Assembly: GCA_021825225.1 (NCBI GenBank)
Contig: JAKAIH010000005.1
Coordinates: 1-16,319, forward strand
Direction of reading: 5' to 3'
Length of the DNA: 16,319 nucleotides
Source: Pseudomonadota bacterium
GTDB lineage: Bacteria; Pseudomonadota; Gammaproteobacteria; Burkholderiales; SG8-39
Position numbers and translations under genes: made by a program. This document shows, in pieces, positions 1 through 7,601 of the stretch (position 1 is its first letter; each line of letters opens with the position of its first letter). Below the pieces are notes generated by a model. The model saw only the letters and a list, made by a program, of their open reading frames with translations, was not told where the DNA came from and searched no databases.

Positions 1-462
1 CTGGCGGAACAACTCCGGGATTTCTGCGATTTTCTATGGCGGCGCGGCCGGATTCCGAAAAACATCCCGGACAAATTCCAGGGCCATGCCTACCTGCTGC
101 ACGGGCATTCCGGACGCCGACTGGCAGATGAGGGCGTACTGCTCGTGGGCGATGCGGCCGGGCTCGCCTATCCGGAAAGCGGCGAAGGCATACGGCCGGC
201 GGTCGAATCCGGCCTGATCGCGGCCGACGTTGTTGCCGCTGCAGGGGGGGATTACCGCCGTCAAAGCCTGCAGGCCTACGGCGAGCGCTTGAGCGCGCGT
301 TTCGGCAGCGGGGCTGCTCCGGGCGGGAGCGCCGTTCCCGGATATCTGCGCAACATCCTGGCCGGCGCGCTTTTGGGCAGCCGCTGGTTTACGCGCCGCG
401 TGGTGCTCGATCGCTGGTTCCTGCACGCGCAGCTGGCGGCGCTGCAGCAGGCGCGCGCATAG
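1..462 (+). CDS. FAD-dependent oxidoreductase, geranylgeranyl reductase type (C-terminal part, 5' end outside window)
   Basis: The frame is open from base 1 and ends at TAG 460-462, giving the last 153 residues of a longer protein. The segment at about bases 136-228 reads LLVGDAAGLAYPESGEGI followed by RPAVESGLIAAD. This is the second FAD-contacting motif of the geranylgeranyl reductase / FixC-like flavoprotein group (GDAAG, then a GEGI turn and a helix). The Rossmann GxGxxG motif expected at the N-terminus lies outside the window. These enzymes reduce isoprenoid or other double bonds, or act as flavin dehydrogenases; the substrate cannot be assigned from this tail. The gene runs toward the small gene on the other strand, with 32 bases between their stops. 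The family is fairly certain; the specific function is unknown. Confidence 0.75.
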   Translation: MAEQLRDFCDFLWRRGRIPKNIPDKFQGHAYLLHGHSGRRLADEGVLLVGDAAGLAYPESGEGIRPAVESGLIAADVVAAAGGDYRRQSLQAYGERLSARFGSGAAPGGSAVPGYLRNILAGALLGSRWFTRRVVLDRWFLHAQLAALQQARA

Positions 463-494
463 CGCCGCAGCGCAAGCGCATCTGCTGCCGAATC

Positions 495-686
495 TCACTG
501 CGCGGCCGGGGTCAGCTCTTTCAGCGCCATATCGAGCATTTCGTGCGCGGACTTCCAGTTCGGATGGATTCTGTCGCTGGGAATGTGCTTGTGCGCGATG
601 AAGGAGACGTTGGCCTCGATCGCCTGCAGCAAGGCGATCTGGGCCAGCTGTGCCGCAAATAGTTGCTGGAACTGCTTGTCGGTCAT
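495..686 (-). CDS. Small uncharacterised protein, 63 residues
   Basis: I do not recognise this protein. The chosen start is the ATG at 686, because the minus strand carries GAGGAG a few bases upstream of it (within 688-700). A start at 713 would add nine residues but lacks that support. The product has no signal peptide or membrane segment. Its first half (MTDKQFQQLFAAQLAQIALL onward) is predicted helical, with hydrophobic residues spaced as in an amphipathic helix. The second half has a short loop (KHIPSDRIHPNW) and a last helix ending KELTPAAQ. It is the last gene of the minus-strand series after rph, at the place where rdgB often lies in related genomes. A possible -10 element and a dyad lie just upstream. 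Coding status rests on the ribosome-binding site, the position and protein-like composition, without homology. Confidence 0.6.
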   Translation of the reverse strand: MTDKQFQQLFAAQLAQIALLQAIEANVSFIAHKHIPSDRIHPNWKSAHEMLDMALKELTPAAQ

Positions 687-733
687 GTATTTCTCCTCGG
701 GCCTGCTGGCCAAATCGTCTACCGTACTCTTGC

Positions 734-762
734 AATATAGACAATGTTCCGGGCCGGGAACA
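734..762 (-). promoter_or_regulatory. Dyad and possible -10 element between rph and the small gene
   Basis: TGTTCC and GGAACA (745-750 and 757-762) form a perfect 6-bp inverted repeat around GGGCCG. On the minus strand it is followed by ATTGTCTATATT, which includes TATATT (739 down to 734) as a possible -10 box for the small gene. No good -35 is seen. The dyad lies about 20 bases after the rph stop, so it could be a weak rph terminator, or an operator overlapping the promoter of the small gene. Both readings are inference. Confidence 0.3.
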
Positions 763-780
763 GCCTGGCGCTGCGCACCG

Positions 781-1503
781 TCAAATCAGGCCCAGCGCAT
801 CCTTCTGCTTCCCGACCAGCCGGGCGATTCCGCTCTGCGCGAGCAGCAGCAGCGTATCCATTTCTTCGCGCGAGAACGGCGCGCCTTCGGCGGTACCCTG
901 AACCTCGACAAATCCGCCTGAACCGGTCATCACCACGTTCATGTCGGTATCGCAGGCCGAATCCTCAGCGTAATCCAGGTCGAGTACCGGCGTGCCCTGG
1001 TACACCCCGACCGAAACCGCGGCGACGAAATCGCGCAGCGGCGTGCGCGCGATGAGGCCGCGCTGCAGCAGCAATGAGACTGCATCGTGCACGGCGACGT
1101 AAGCGCCGGTGATGCCGGCGGTGCGCGTGCCGCCGTCGGCCTGGATCACGTCGCAGTCGACGTGGATGGTGCGCTCGCCCAGCAGCGACAGATCGGCCAC
1201 CGCACGCAGGCTGCGGCCGATCAGGCGCTGGATCTCCTGCGTACGCCCGGACTGCTTGCCACGCGCGGCCTCGCGTTCGGTGCGCGTGTTGGTGGCGCGC
1301 GGCAGCATGCCGTATTCGGCTGTGATCCAGCCGCGGCCCTGCCCGCGCAGGAATCCCGGCACCTTTTCCTCGACGCTGGCGGTGCACAGCACCTTGGTGT
1401 CGCCGAATTCCACCAGCACCGAGCCTTCGGCATGTTTGGTATACCTTCGGGTGAAACAAACCTTGCGCAGTTCGTCGGCTTGCCGTCCGGACGGTCGTGT
1501 CAC
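781..1503 (-). CDS. rph: Ribonuclease PH
   Basis: This phosphate-dependent 3'-5' exoribonuclease trims the 3' ends of tRNA precursors and other RNAs; the family works as a hexamer in the cytoplasm. The 240-residue length is normal. Family motifs in order are RPSGR (residues 3-7), KHAEGSVL near 23, the phosphate-site arginine region [20 protein letters not shown] (82-101), GGTRTAG (124-130) and DLDYAED (175-181), the last carrying the acidic metal-site residues. The start is GTG at 1503, chosen because AAGGAG lies about nine bases upstream on the minus strand and because the protein begins as the family does. A 120-base leader with two hairpins separates it from the phosphatase gene upstream. 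The usual downstream partners rdgB and hemW are not here. Identity is secure. Confidence 0.97.
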   Translation of the reverse strand: MTRPSGRQADELRKVCFTRRYTKHAEGSVLVEFGDTKVLCTASVEEKVPGFLRGQGRGWITAEYGMLPRATNTRTEREAARGKQSGRTQEIQRLIGRSLRAVADLSLLGERTIHVDCDVIQADGGTRTAGITGAYVAVHDAVSLLLQRGLIARTPLRDFVAAVSVGVYQGTPVLDLDYAEDSACDTDMNVVMTGSGGFVEVQGTAEGAPFSREEMDTLLLLAQSGIARLVGKQKDALGLI

Positions 1504-1527
1504 GCTGCTGCTCCTTCAAAGTACAAA

Positions 1528-1567
1528 CCCGCTTTGCGGGATATACAAGGGAGCATCACCCCCTTGT
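1528..1567 (-). promoter_or_regulatory. Tandem hairpins in the rph leader
   Basis: In the minus-strand transcript the first hairpin is ACAAGGG / CCCTTGT (1567-1561 with 1551-1545, nine-base loop). It is followed a few bases later by CCCGC-AAA-GCGGG (1540-1528) and then TTTGTACTTT. The second resembles a short intrinsic terminator. It ends just before the AAGGAG that serves the rph GTG start. It may end or attenuate read-through from the phosphatase gene, or limit ribosome access. The stems are read directly; the role is inferred. Confidence 0.45.
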
Positions 1568-1623
1568 TCGTCGTTGTTCCGCGGGTGAAGCGAACTTCGC
1601 GCAACTGATCGAATTGTCTGCTG

Positions 1624-2532
1624 CTAGGTCTTGTCATCTGCCTGCCCTTTGATTGCGCTGCGGATGCGTGCGATGGCCCGTTCTATTTCATCGTCGGCAA
1701 GATATTCTCCCGGCGCTGCGGCAGCGCCGGTCTCCTGCGGCGGCGCGGCGATGGATTGCAGCGGCCTGCCCTGGTCCGGCTGCTCTGTCGGCGCATGCTC
1801 TTCCCAGGCCAAAGCAATCGCAGAAAGATTGTCGCATTCGTGCCCGGCGCGCCGCTCCGCCTCGTCCAGCAGTTCCGGTACAGCCTGCATGATGCCGTTT
1901 TTCAGGATCGCGCTGCTGATTATTTTGGCGGACAACGGGCTCCATAGACCGTCGGAACACAGCAGCAGGACGTCGCCGGTGTTCAGCCGCGTTGTCGCGC
2001 AGATATCCACCCGCGGCGGCCGCAGCGAACCGAGACAGTTGAAAATGCGGTTGCGATCGGGATGTGCGGGCAGCGCCTCCTCGCGCATGCGCCCGCTGTC
2101 GATCAGCTGCTGCACCAGGGAGTGGTCCTTGGTCTGCGCCAGAATCCGGCCGTCGCGCATATGGTACAGACGCGAGTCGCCCGCATGTGCCCAGCACGCA
2201 ATGCCGTCCTGCACTACGCAGGCGACGCAGGTGGTGCGCGGCGCCTCGGGCAGACCTGCGTCGGCTGCGCCCTGGATAATTGCGCGGTGGGCGCCGGTTA
2301 ACGCTTCGCGCAGAAACGCGCCGGGATCGGACAGGCGCGGCCTGGCCTCGCGCCGAAACGCCTGGGTGACGGACTGCTCCGCAATCTGCGCCGCCATTTC
2401 GCCGCGCAGGTGCCCGCCCATGCCATCGGCCAGCAGCATCAGCAGTGCGCTGCGGCTGTAGCAATAGGCGACGCGGTCCTGGTTGGACTTGCGCGCCCCG
2501 CGCCGGCTCTCCTGGTAGATGGAAAACTGCAT
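1624..2532 (-). CDS. PP2C-family serine/threonine protein phosphatase
   Basis: This is a metal-dependent phosphatase of the PPM/PP2C class, expected to remove phosphate from Ser/Thr residues in the cytoplasm. All metal-site blocks are present: NQDR (17-20, Asp19), ADGMGGH (35-41, Asp36), HAGDSRLY (116-123), CSDGLW (192-197, Asp194) and CDNLS (233-237, Asp234). The catalytic domain ends near residue 245. A tail of about 57 residues follows, with a Pro/Ala-rich linker and a last acidic-then-basic helix (DDEIERAIARIRSAIKGQ) that bacterial minimal PP2C enzymes often lack. The ATG lies nine bases after the kinase stop and has no clear ribosome-binding site, so translation is probably coupled to the kinase. 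Kinase and phosphatase are likely an antagonistic pair. Family assignment is firm; targets are unknown. Confidence 0.93.
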   Translation of the reverse strand: MQFSIYQESRRGARKSNQDRVAYCYSRSALLMLLADGMGGHLRGEMAAQIAEQSVTQAFRREARPRLSDPGAFLREALTGAHRAIIQGAADAGLPEAPRTTCVACVVQDGIACWAHAGDSRLYHMRDGRILAQTKDHSLVQQLIDSGRMREEALPAHPDRNRIFNCLGSLRPPRVDICATTRLNTGDVLLLCSDGLWSPLSAKIISSAILKNGIMQAVPELLDEAERRAGHECDNLSAIALAWEEHAPTEQPDQGRPLQSIAAPPQETGAAAAPGEYLADDEIERAIARIRSAIKGQADDKT

Positions 2533-2541
2533 CGTCGAAAT

Positions 2542-3498
2542 TCAACGCCCGCTGCGCCAGCCGGCGAGCCTCAGCACCATATCGCGAAACTCGCTGCTGC
2601 GCGAGGTCAGCGACACCAGAGGATCGCGCTCGCGCAACAGCACCTTTTGCAGCGCGAACACGCTTTGCGGACGGCGCAGGTGGTCCAGGCGCAGGCACCA
2701 GTCTATGGTCTGCAGCAATTGCTCGGAGTACTTGCCGGCCCAGAGCCTTCTCGCCCGGATGTACAGGTCCTTGTCCAGGCGCTGATCGGCGCTCTGGGGT
2801 GCGGCTGCCGCAAGGCAGGCAAACATGGTGGCGCCCACGCTGTAGATGTCGCTCCATGGCCCCAGCAGTTCGCGCCTGCGGTATTGCTCGGGTGCGGCGA
2901 AGCCGGGCGTATACATCGGACTCAGGCGCGTCGCCCGTTCGGTGAGAGTCTGCCGCGCTGCGCCGAAATCGATCAGCACCGGGGAGCCATCGTTGCGGAT
3001 ATAGATATTGGCCGGTTTGATGTCCAGGTGCAGCAGCTTGTTCGTGTGCACTTCGCGCAGGCCGTTGAGCAGCAGGGTGAATACGCGGCGCACGAAATCT
3101 TCGCGCAGGCTGCCGCGGTGGCGCTCGATATGCTCCTGCAGCGTGCGGCCGCGCTCGTAGCGCATCACCATGTACGCGGTTTCGTTGGCGCGGAAGAAAT
3201 TCAGCACGCGCACCACATTGCCGTGCGTGAGTCCGGCGAGCGATTTGCCCTCCTCGAAAAAGCATTTCATGCCGTAGCGGAAGGCGGCGAGGTTTTCCTC
3301 GGCGATCGCCGGCAGCGCGTCGCCGTCGCGCCTGAGCGCAAGCGACGCAGGCAGGAATTCCTTGATCGCCACAGGAACCTGGTTCTCGTCTTCGGCCAGA
3401 TAGACGATGGAAAAGCCGCCGCAGGACAGCACCTTGCGAATGCGGTAGTTGTGCAGCCGATACCCGTCGGGGAGCGGCCGGTTGGCTTGCGTGGACAT
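2542..3498 (-). CDS. Serine/threonine protein kinase, non-RD type, soluble
   Basis: This is a eukaryotic-like protein kinase of 318 residues. Key elements are the glycine loop LSCGGFSIVY (24-33), VAIKEF with ATP-site Lys46, catalytic loop HLDIKPAN (157-164, Asp159, Asn164), DFG (177-179) and TPGFAAPEQY (197-206). The HRD arginine is Leu158, so this is a non-RD kinase, which often does not depend on activation-loop phosphorylation. Two of the three loop glycines are serines (Ser25, Ser30). No transmembrane, PASTA or FHA segment follows the catalytic domain, so a cytosolic enzyme is expected. The start ATG has no strong ribosome-binding site. It is the first gene of the minus-strand series, divergent from yicC by 112 bases. 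The catalytic residues argue for an active kinase; substrates are unknown. Confidence 0.92.
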   Translation of the reverse strand: MSTQANRPLPDGYRLHNYRIRKVLSCGGFSIVYLAEDENQVPVAIKEFLPASLALRRDGDALPAIAEENLAAFRYGMKCFFEEGKSLAGLTHGNVVRVLNFFRANETAYMVMRYERGRTLQEHIERHRGSLREDFVRRVFTLLLNGLREVHTNKLLHLDIKPANIYIRNDGSPVLIDFGAARQTLTERATRLSPMYTPGFAAPEQYRRRELLGPWSDIYSVGATMFACLAAAAPQSADQRLDKDLYIRARRLWAGKYSEQLLQTIDWCLRLDHLRRPQSVFALQKVLLRERDPLVSLTSRSSEFRDMVLRLAGWRSGR

Positions 3499-3515
3499 TG
3501 CGCGGCTGCGGGCTC

Positions 3516-3524
3516 TGCTATGAT
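3516..3524 (+). promoter_or_regulatory. Extended -10 promoter candidate for yicC-gmk
   Basis: TGCTATGAT matches the extended -10 pattern TG-n-TATAAT with one mismatch in the hexamer. The best -35 candidate is TTGCGC at 3498-3503, only 15 bases upstream and overlapping the kinase start codon; extended -10 promoters tolerate a poor -35. Transcription would start near 3531, about 80 bases before yicC. No equally good promoter for the kinase was seen on the minus strand in this 112-base divergent gap. Confidence 0.5.
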
Positions 3525-3610
3525 GACAAACGTGTCGGCGAGTGCGGACATTCTCGGCGCGCGAACCGGCAAAGTAAAGCGTACTAACTCACACACGGAC
3601 ACGGGCCCAT

Positions 3611-4477
3611 ATGATTCAGAGCATGACCGGCTATGCGGCGCTGGCGCGCGAGACTGCGCAGGGCTCGCTGTTGCTGGAGTTGAAAAGCGTCAACAACCGC
3701 TTTCTCGACCTGCAGTTCCGCGTGGTCGAGGAACTGCGCTCGATCGAGCCGAACCTGCGCGAGCTGATCGCCGCGAAAATCGGCCGCGGCAAAGTCGACT
3801 GCCGCATCGGCTTCACGCCGGCCGCGGTCGCCGGCAAACAGCTGTCGCTCAACGCCGAGCTGCTCGGCCGCCTGGCGGAGCTCGAACGCGAAGTGCGCGC
3901 GGCCATGCCCGAGGCGCAAGCTTTGCGCGCGGGCGAGGTGTTGCGCTGGCCCGGCATGCTGGGCGATGCCGCGATCGCCGCAGACGAATTGCGCGAGCCC
4001 TGCCTCGCACTGATGCGCGAAGCGCTGGCCGAGCTGTGCGCCACGCGCGCACGCGAGGGCGCCAAACTGAGGGACATGATCCTCGAGCGCGTCGCCAAAA
4101 TGCAGGCTCTGGTGGACAGGGTGGCGCCGCTGCTGCCGCTGGCAGTGGCGGCCTATCAGGAAAAGCTCGCGGCGCGCCTGCGCGAAGCGCTGGCCTCCAA
4201 CGACGAGGAGCGCATACGTCAGGAAATCTCCGTGTTCGGCATCAAGGTCGATGTCGCGGAGGAACTGAACCGGCTGGCGGCGCATCTGCAGGAAGTGCGC
4301 CGCGTGCTCGATGCCGGCGGCGCTGCGGGCAAACGCCTGGACTTCATGATGCAGGAACTCAATCGCGAGGCCAATACCCTGGGGTCGAAGTCGGTTTCCA
4401 GGGAGGTGTCGGAAGCCGCGATCGAACTGAAGCTTCTGATCGAGCAAATGCGCGAGCAGATCCAGAACATCGAATGA
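3611..4477 (+). CDS. yicC: YicC family endoribonuclease
   Basis: The protein is 288 residues, the normal family length. It begins MIQSMTGYAALARE, the typical YicC opening, and continues with ELKSVNNRFLDLQFR and an N-terminal YicC-like domain to about residue 155. The C-terminal DUF1732 region includes the conserved GKRLDFMMQELNREANTLGS (about 240-259) and a final helix. E. coli YicC has been described as an endoribonuclease that affects small-RNA stability; that role is carried over from the family. The stop overlaps the gmk start in an ATGA arrangement (4474-4477), implying translational coupling. The ribosome-binding site is weak. Identity is secure. Confidence 0.95.
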   Translation: MIQSMTGYAALARETAQGSLLLELKSVNNRFLDLQFRVVEELRSIEPNLRELIAAKIGRGKVDCRIGFTPAAVAGKQLSLNAELLGRLAELEREVRAAMPEAQALRAGEVLRWPGMLGDAAIAADELREPCLALMREALAELCATRAREGAKLRDMILERVAKMQALVDRVAPLLPLAVAAYQEKLAARLREALASNDEERIRQEISVFGIKVDVAEELNRLAAHLQEVRRVLDAGGAAGKRLDFMMQELNREANTLGSKSVSREVSEAAIELKLLIEQMREQIQNIE

Positions 4478-5076
4478 GCGGCAGCCTGTACATCGTCAGC
4501 GCGCCCTCCGGCGCGGGCAAGTCGACGCTCACCGCCAAGCTGCTGGAGGAGGACGGCAATATTCACCTGTCGGTGTCCTACACCACGCGAGCGCCGCGCA
4601 CCGGGGAGGTCGACGGCCGCGACTATCATTTCGTCGACAAGGCCGGTTTCATGCGCATGCTTGAGCGCGGCGAGTTCCTCGAAAGCGCCGAGGTGCACGG
4701 CAATCACTACGGCACTTCCGAGTCCTGGATTCGCGCGCAACGCAGCGCCGGGCGCGACATCCTGCTCGAAATAGACTGGCAAGGAGCGCAGCAGGTGCGC
4801 CGGATATTTGCCGATACCATAGGCATATTCATCCTGCCGCCCTCGATCGCGGAGCTCGAGCGGCGCATGCGCCGGCGCGGGCAGGACAGCGAGGAAGTCG
4901 TGCGGCGGCGGCTCGCCGTTGCCGCCGATGAAATGAGCCACGCAGCCGAGTTTGAATATGTTATTATTAACAATGACTTCGAAGAGGCGCGCCGCGATCT
5001 GATCGCGGTCGTGCGTGCGTCCAGGCTGGTATATTCGCGCCAGCTCGAACGCCATCCAGAGGTATTCAAGTTTTAA
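4474..5076 (+). CDS. gmk: Guanylate kinase
   Basis: Gmk phosphorylates GMP to GDP with ATP and so supplies the GTP pool. The 200-residue length fits. The P-loop APSGAGKST is at residues 10-18. The GMP-binding segment [20 protein letters not shown] is at about 34-53, the [12 protein letters not shown] strand and helix lie near 95-107, and a lid region with repeated arginines ([17 protein letters not shown]) follows. The start at 4474 overlaps the yicC stop by four bases. The same frame is open far upstream (from 2410), but those codons lie opposite or out of frame with yicC and the kinase, and the conserved protein begins exactly at this ATG. Confidence 0.97.
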   Translation: MSGSLYIVSAPSGAGKSTLTAKLLEEDGNIHLSVSYTTRAPRTGEVDGRDYHFVDKAGFMRMLERGEFLESAEVHGNHYGTSESWIRAQRSAGRDILLEIDWQGAQQVRRIFADTIGIFILPPSIAELERRMRRRGQDSEEVVRRRLAVAADEMSHAAEFEYVIINNDFEEARRDLIAVVRASRLVYSRQLERHPEVFKF

Positions 5077-5167
5077 GTTGGGTACTGCGCGGGGGAACAT
5101 TCTTCCGTGCATCCCGGAACCGGGGGCTGTCGCCACCAAAGCGAAAGCCTCGCAACCAAGGAACATC

Positions 5168-5377
5168 ATGGCTCGCATCACCGTTGACGACTGCATGAAA
5201 CTGATCCCCAACCGTTTCGAACTGACCCTGGCTGCGACCTACCGCGCGCGTCAGTTGACCAACGGTGCGACGCCGCTGGTCGATCCGGACAAGGACAAAT
5301 CCACCGTGATCGCACTGCGCGAAATCGCAGCAGGCAAGGTGGGCAAGGAAATGCTCAACCGGTCGAACGCCACGTAA
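5168..5377 (+). CDS. rpoZ: RNA polymerase omega subunit
   Basis: This 69-residue protein begins [19 protein letters not shown] and contains AATYRARQL and [11 protein letters not shown], the hallmarks of omega. The start at 5168 has AAGGAA at 5158-5163. The frame is open upstream to 5015, but that part overlaps gmk. Omega helps assemble the beta' subunit. In proteobacteria its N-terminus, with beta', forms one of the two ppGpp sites on RNA polymerase, so its place directly before spoT is functionally coherent. It follows gmk after 91 bases, in which I found no convincing promoter. A hairpin lies just after its stop. Confidence 0.97.
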   Translation: MARITVDDCMKLIPNRFELTLAATYRARQLTNGATPLVDPDKDKSTVIALREIAAGKVGKEMLNRSNAT

Positions 5378-5382
5378 ATCCC

Positions 5383-5400
5383 AGGCGGGCTTCCCCGCCT
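5383..5400 (+). terminator. Hairpin between rpoZ and spoT (partial terminator or processing site)
   Basis: AGGCGGG-CTTC-CCCGCCT is a perfect 7-bp GC-rich stem with a four-base loop, starting five bases after the rpoZ stop. The downstream tract is only TCTTG, so termination would be weak. It may lower spoT expression relative to rpoZ or protect the 3' end of rpoZ mRNA. Confidence 0.45.
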
Positions 5401-5428
5401 TCTTGCCGCGGCGGGAGTTCCCACAACC

Positions 5429-7537
5429 ATGAACACTCTCGCTGAATTCACCGGCAATCTTGCCCGCTACCTCAAGCCGCCCGATATCGAGCGCATAGAG
5501 GAAGCGTACCAATTCAGCGGCAAGGCCCATGAGGGCCAGTACCGCGATTCGGGCGAGCCCTATATCTCGCACCCGCTGGCGGTGGCCGGCATACTCGCCG
5601 ACTGGCATCTCGACACGCAGGCGCTGATGGCCGCGCTGCTGCATGACGTCATGGAGGACACCCAGGTCTCCAAGGCCGAGATCAGCAAGCGTTTCGGCAA
5701 ACCGGTGGCCGAACTCGTCGACGGCCTGTCCAAGCTGGACAAGATCGAATTCCAGTCGCAGCAGGATGCGCAGGCGGAAAACTTCCGCAAAATGCTGCTG
5801 GCGATGGCGCGCGATGTGCGCGTCATCCTGATCAAGCTCGCCGACCGCCTGCACAATATGCGCACCCTGGGCGCAGTGCCGCCGGCCAAGCGCCGCCGCG
5901 TGTCGCGCGAGACGCTGGAAATCTACGCCCCCATCGCCAACCGCCTGGGGCTGAACGGACTGTACCAGGAGCTGCAGGAGCTTGCGTTCTCGCACCTGCA
6001 CCCGCTGCGCTACCGGGTGCTGGCCAAGGCCACCAAGGCGGCGCGCGGCAATCGCCGCCAGGTGGTGGGCAAGATCCTCGATGCGATCAAACAGCGCCTG
6101 CCGGAAGCCGGCATCAAGGCCGAGGTCACCGGGCGCGAGAAGCACCTGTACAGCATCTACAAGAAGATGCTGGAGAAGAATCTGTCGTTCTCGCAGGTGC
6201 TCGACATCTACGGCTTTCGCGTTGTGGTCGAGGATACGCCCTCGTGCTATCTCGCGCTGGGTGCGCTGCACAGCCTGTACAAGCCGGTGCCGGGCAAGTT
6301 CAAGGACTACATCGCGATTCCCAAGGTAAACGGTTATCAGGCCCTGCATACCACGCTGATCGGCCCGTTCGGCACGCCGGTGGAAATCCAGATCCGCACG
6401 CGCGACATGCACCGGGTGGCCGAGGCCGGCGTCGCCTCGCACTGGCTGTACAAGACCTCGGACGCGAGCCTCAACGACCTGCAGCACAAGACGCACAGCT
6501 GGCTGCAATCGCTGCTCGACATCCAGAGCGAGAGCGGCGACGCGGCGGAATTCCTCGAACACATCAAGGTCGATCTGTTCCCGGACGAGGTCTACGTGTT
6601 CACGCCCAAGGGCAAGATCATGGCGCTGCCGCGCGGCGCCACGGCGGTCGATTTCGCCTACGCCGTGCACACCCACATCGGCAACCGCTGCGTCGCCACC
6701 AAGATCAACTACGAGCCGGTGCCGCTGCGCACCGAACTCAAGAACGGCGACCGCGTCGAGATCATCACCGCGCCGCATGCCAACCCCAATCCGGGCTGGC
6801 TCAACTACGTCAAGACCGGCAAGGCGCGCTCGCACATCCGCCACTTTCTCAAGACCATGCACTACGAGGAATCGGTCGAGCTGGGCGAAAAACTGCTGAA
6901 CCAGGCGCTGCGCGCGCTCAATACCGACCTCGCCGAGATCAGCGACGAACACTGGGATAAGCTCCTGCGCGACATCACCGCCAAATCGCGCCAGGAACTG
7001 TTTGCCGATATCGGCCTGGGCAAACGTTTCGCCGCCGTGGTGGCGAGAAGGCTGCTCGCCGCATCGGAGCAGCCGCTGGCCGAAGGCAATGCCGGACCGA
7101 TCGTGATCCGCGGCTCCGAGGGCATGGCAGTGCAGTTCGCGAAATGCTGCCGGCCGATTCCCGGCGATCCCATCATCGGTTCCATCAAGAAAGGCCAGGG
7201 CATCGTGGTCCACACGCACGATTGCCCGACTGCGGCCAAATCGCGTACCGACCCGGACAAGTGGCTGGACGTGGAATGGGCGCCGCAGCCCGCGCGCCTG
7301 TTCGATGTCGGCATCCACGTGACCGTGATGAATCAGCGCGGCGTGCTGGCCAAGGTGGCGGGGGCGATCGCCGCGGACGGCGCCAACATCGACGGCATCA
7401 GCATGGACGAGGACCGCAGCGCGTATACCAACATGCACTTTACGCTGCAGGTCGCCGATCGCCAGCACCTGGCGCGCATCAAGCGCGGCCTGCGCCGCAT
7501 ACCGGAGGTCATTCGCATCGCGCGCGTGCGGGATTAG
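5429..7537 (+). CDS. spoT: Bifunctional (p)ppGpp synthetase/hydrolase, SpoT type
   Basis: This long RSH enzyme makes and breaks the alarmone (p)ppGpp. Its 702 residues carry all domains. The hydrolase HD domain has His48, HDVMEDT (72-78) and LADRLHNMRTL (137-147), so the hydrolase centre is intact. The synthetase domain has GREKHLYSIYKKM (235-247), LDIYGFRVV and NGYQALHTT (301-309). TGS is at about 385-450, followed by a helical region, a CC motif FAKCCRPIPGD (570-580) and a C-terminal ACT domain (about 625-700). The synthetase has the basic motif of bifunctional enzymes, and the complete HD box excludes a synthetase-only RelA. The start at 5429 has GGGAG in the upstream 20 bases. It follows rpoZ by 51 bases, probably in one transcript with a weak terminator between. 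Confidence 0.96.
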   Translation: MNTLAEFTGNLARYLKPPDIERIEEAYQFSGKAHEGQYRDSGEPYISHPLAVAGILADWHLDTQALMAALLHDVMEDTQVSKAEISKRFGKPVAELVDGLSKLDKIEFQSQQDAQAENFRKMLLAMARDVRVILIKLADRLHNMRTLGAVPPAKRRRVSRETLEIYAPIANRLGLNGLYQELQELAFSHLHPLRYRVLAKATKAARGNRRQVVGKILDAIKQRLPEAGIKAEVTGREKHLYSIYKKMLEKNLSFSQVLDIYGFRVVVEDTPSCYLALGALHSLYKPVPGKFKDYIAIPKVNGYQALHTTLIGPFGTPVEIQIRTRDMHRVAEAGVASHWLYKTSDASLNDLQHKTHSWLQSLLDIQSESGDAAEFLEHIKVDLFPDEVYVFTPKGKIMALPRGATAVDFAYAVHTHIGNRCVATKINYEPVPLRTELKNGDRVEIITAPHANPNPGWLNYVKTGKARSHIRHFLKTMHYEESVELGEKLLNQALRALNTDLAEISDEHWDKLLRDITAKSRQELFADIGLGKRFAAVVARRLLAASEQPLAEGNAGPIVIRGSEGMAVQFAKCCRPIPGDPIIGSIKKGQGIVVHTHDCPTAAKSRTDPDKWLDVEWAPQPARLFDVGIHVTVMNQRGVLAKVAGAIAADGANIDGISMDEDRSAYTNMHFTLQVADRQHLARIKRGLRRIPEVIRIARVRD

Positions 7538-7543
7538 GGGCGC

Positions 7544-7562
7544 TGCGCGCCGAGGGCGCGCA
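7544..7562 (+). terminator. GC hairpin after spoT
   Basis: TGCGCGCC-GAG-GGCGCGCA is a perfect 8-bp stem with a three-base loop, starting six bases after the spoT stop. No T-run follows directly, so it is a poor intrinsic terminator. It could stabilise the mRNA 3' end or separate spoT from the thioesterase. Confidence 0.4.
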
Positions 7563-7601
7563 CATCGGCCGCATGAGTCTTGCATTTTCGGAGGAATCGG
7601 A

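Noticed and set aside
439..473. Imperfect hairpin over the end of the flavoprotein gene (GCGCTGC with GCAGCGC)
   Set aside because: It overlaps coding bases, has a bulged long loop and no T-run; expected by chance in such GC-rich sequence.
2410..4473. Long open frame joined upstream of gmk, making an apparent 888-residue protein
   Set aside because: It runs antisense to the kinase and out of frame through yicC, is low-complexity in Arg, Ala and Gln, and has no family motifs until the true gmk start.
5429..7537. Monofunctional RelA
   Set aside because: The HD hydrolase residues are complete (His48, HDVMEDT, LADRLHNMRTL), which RelA-only enzymes lack.
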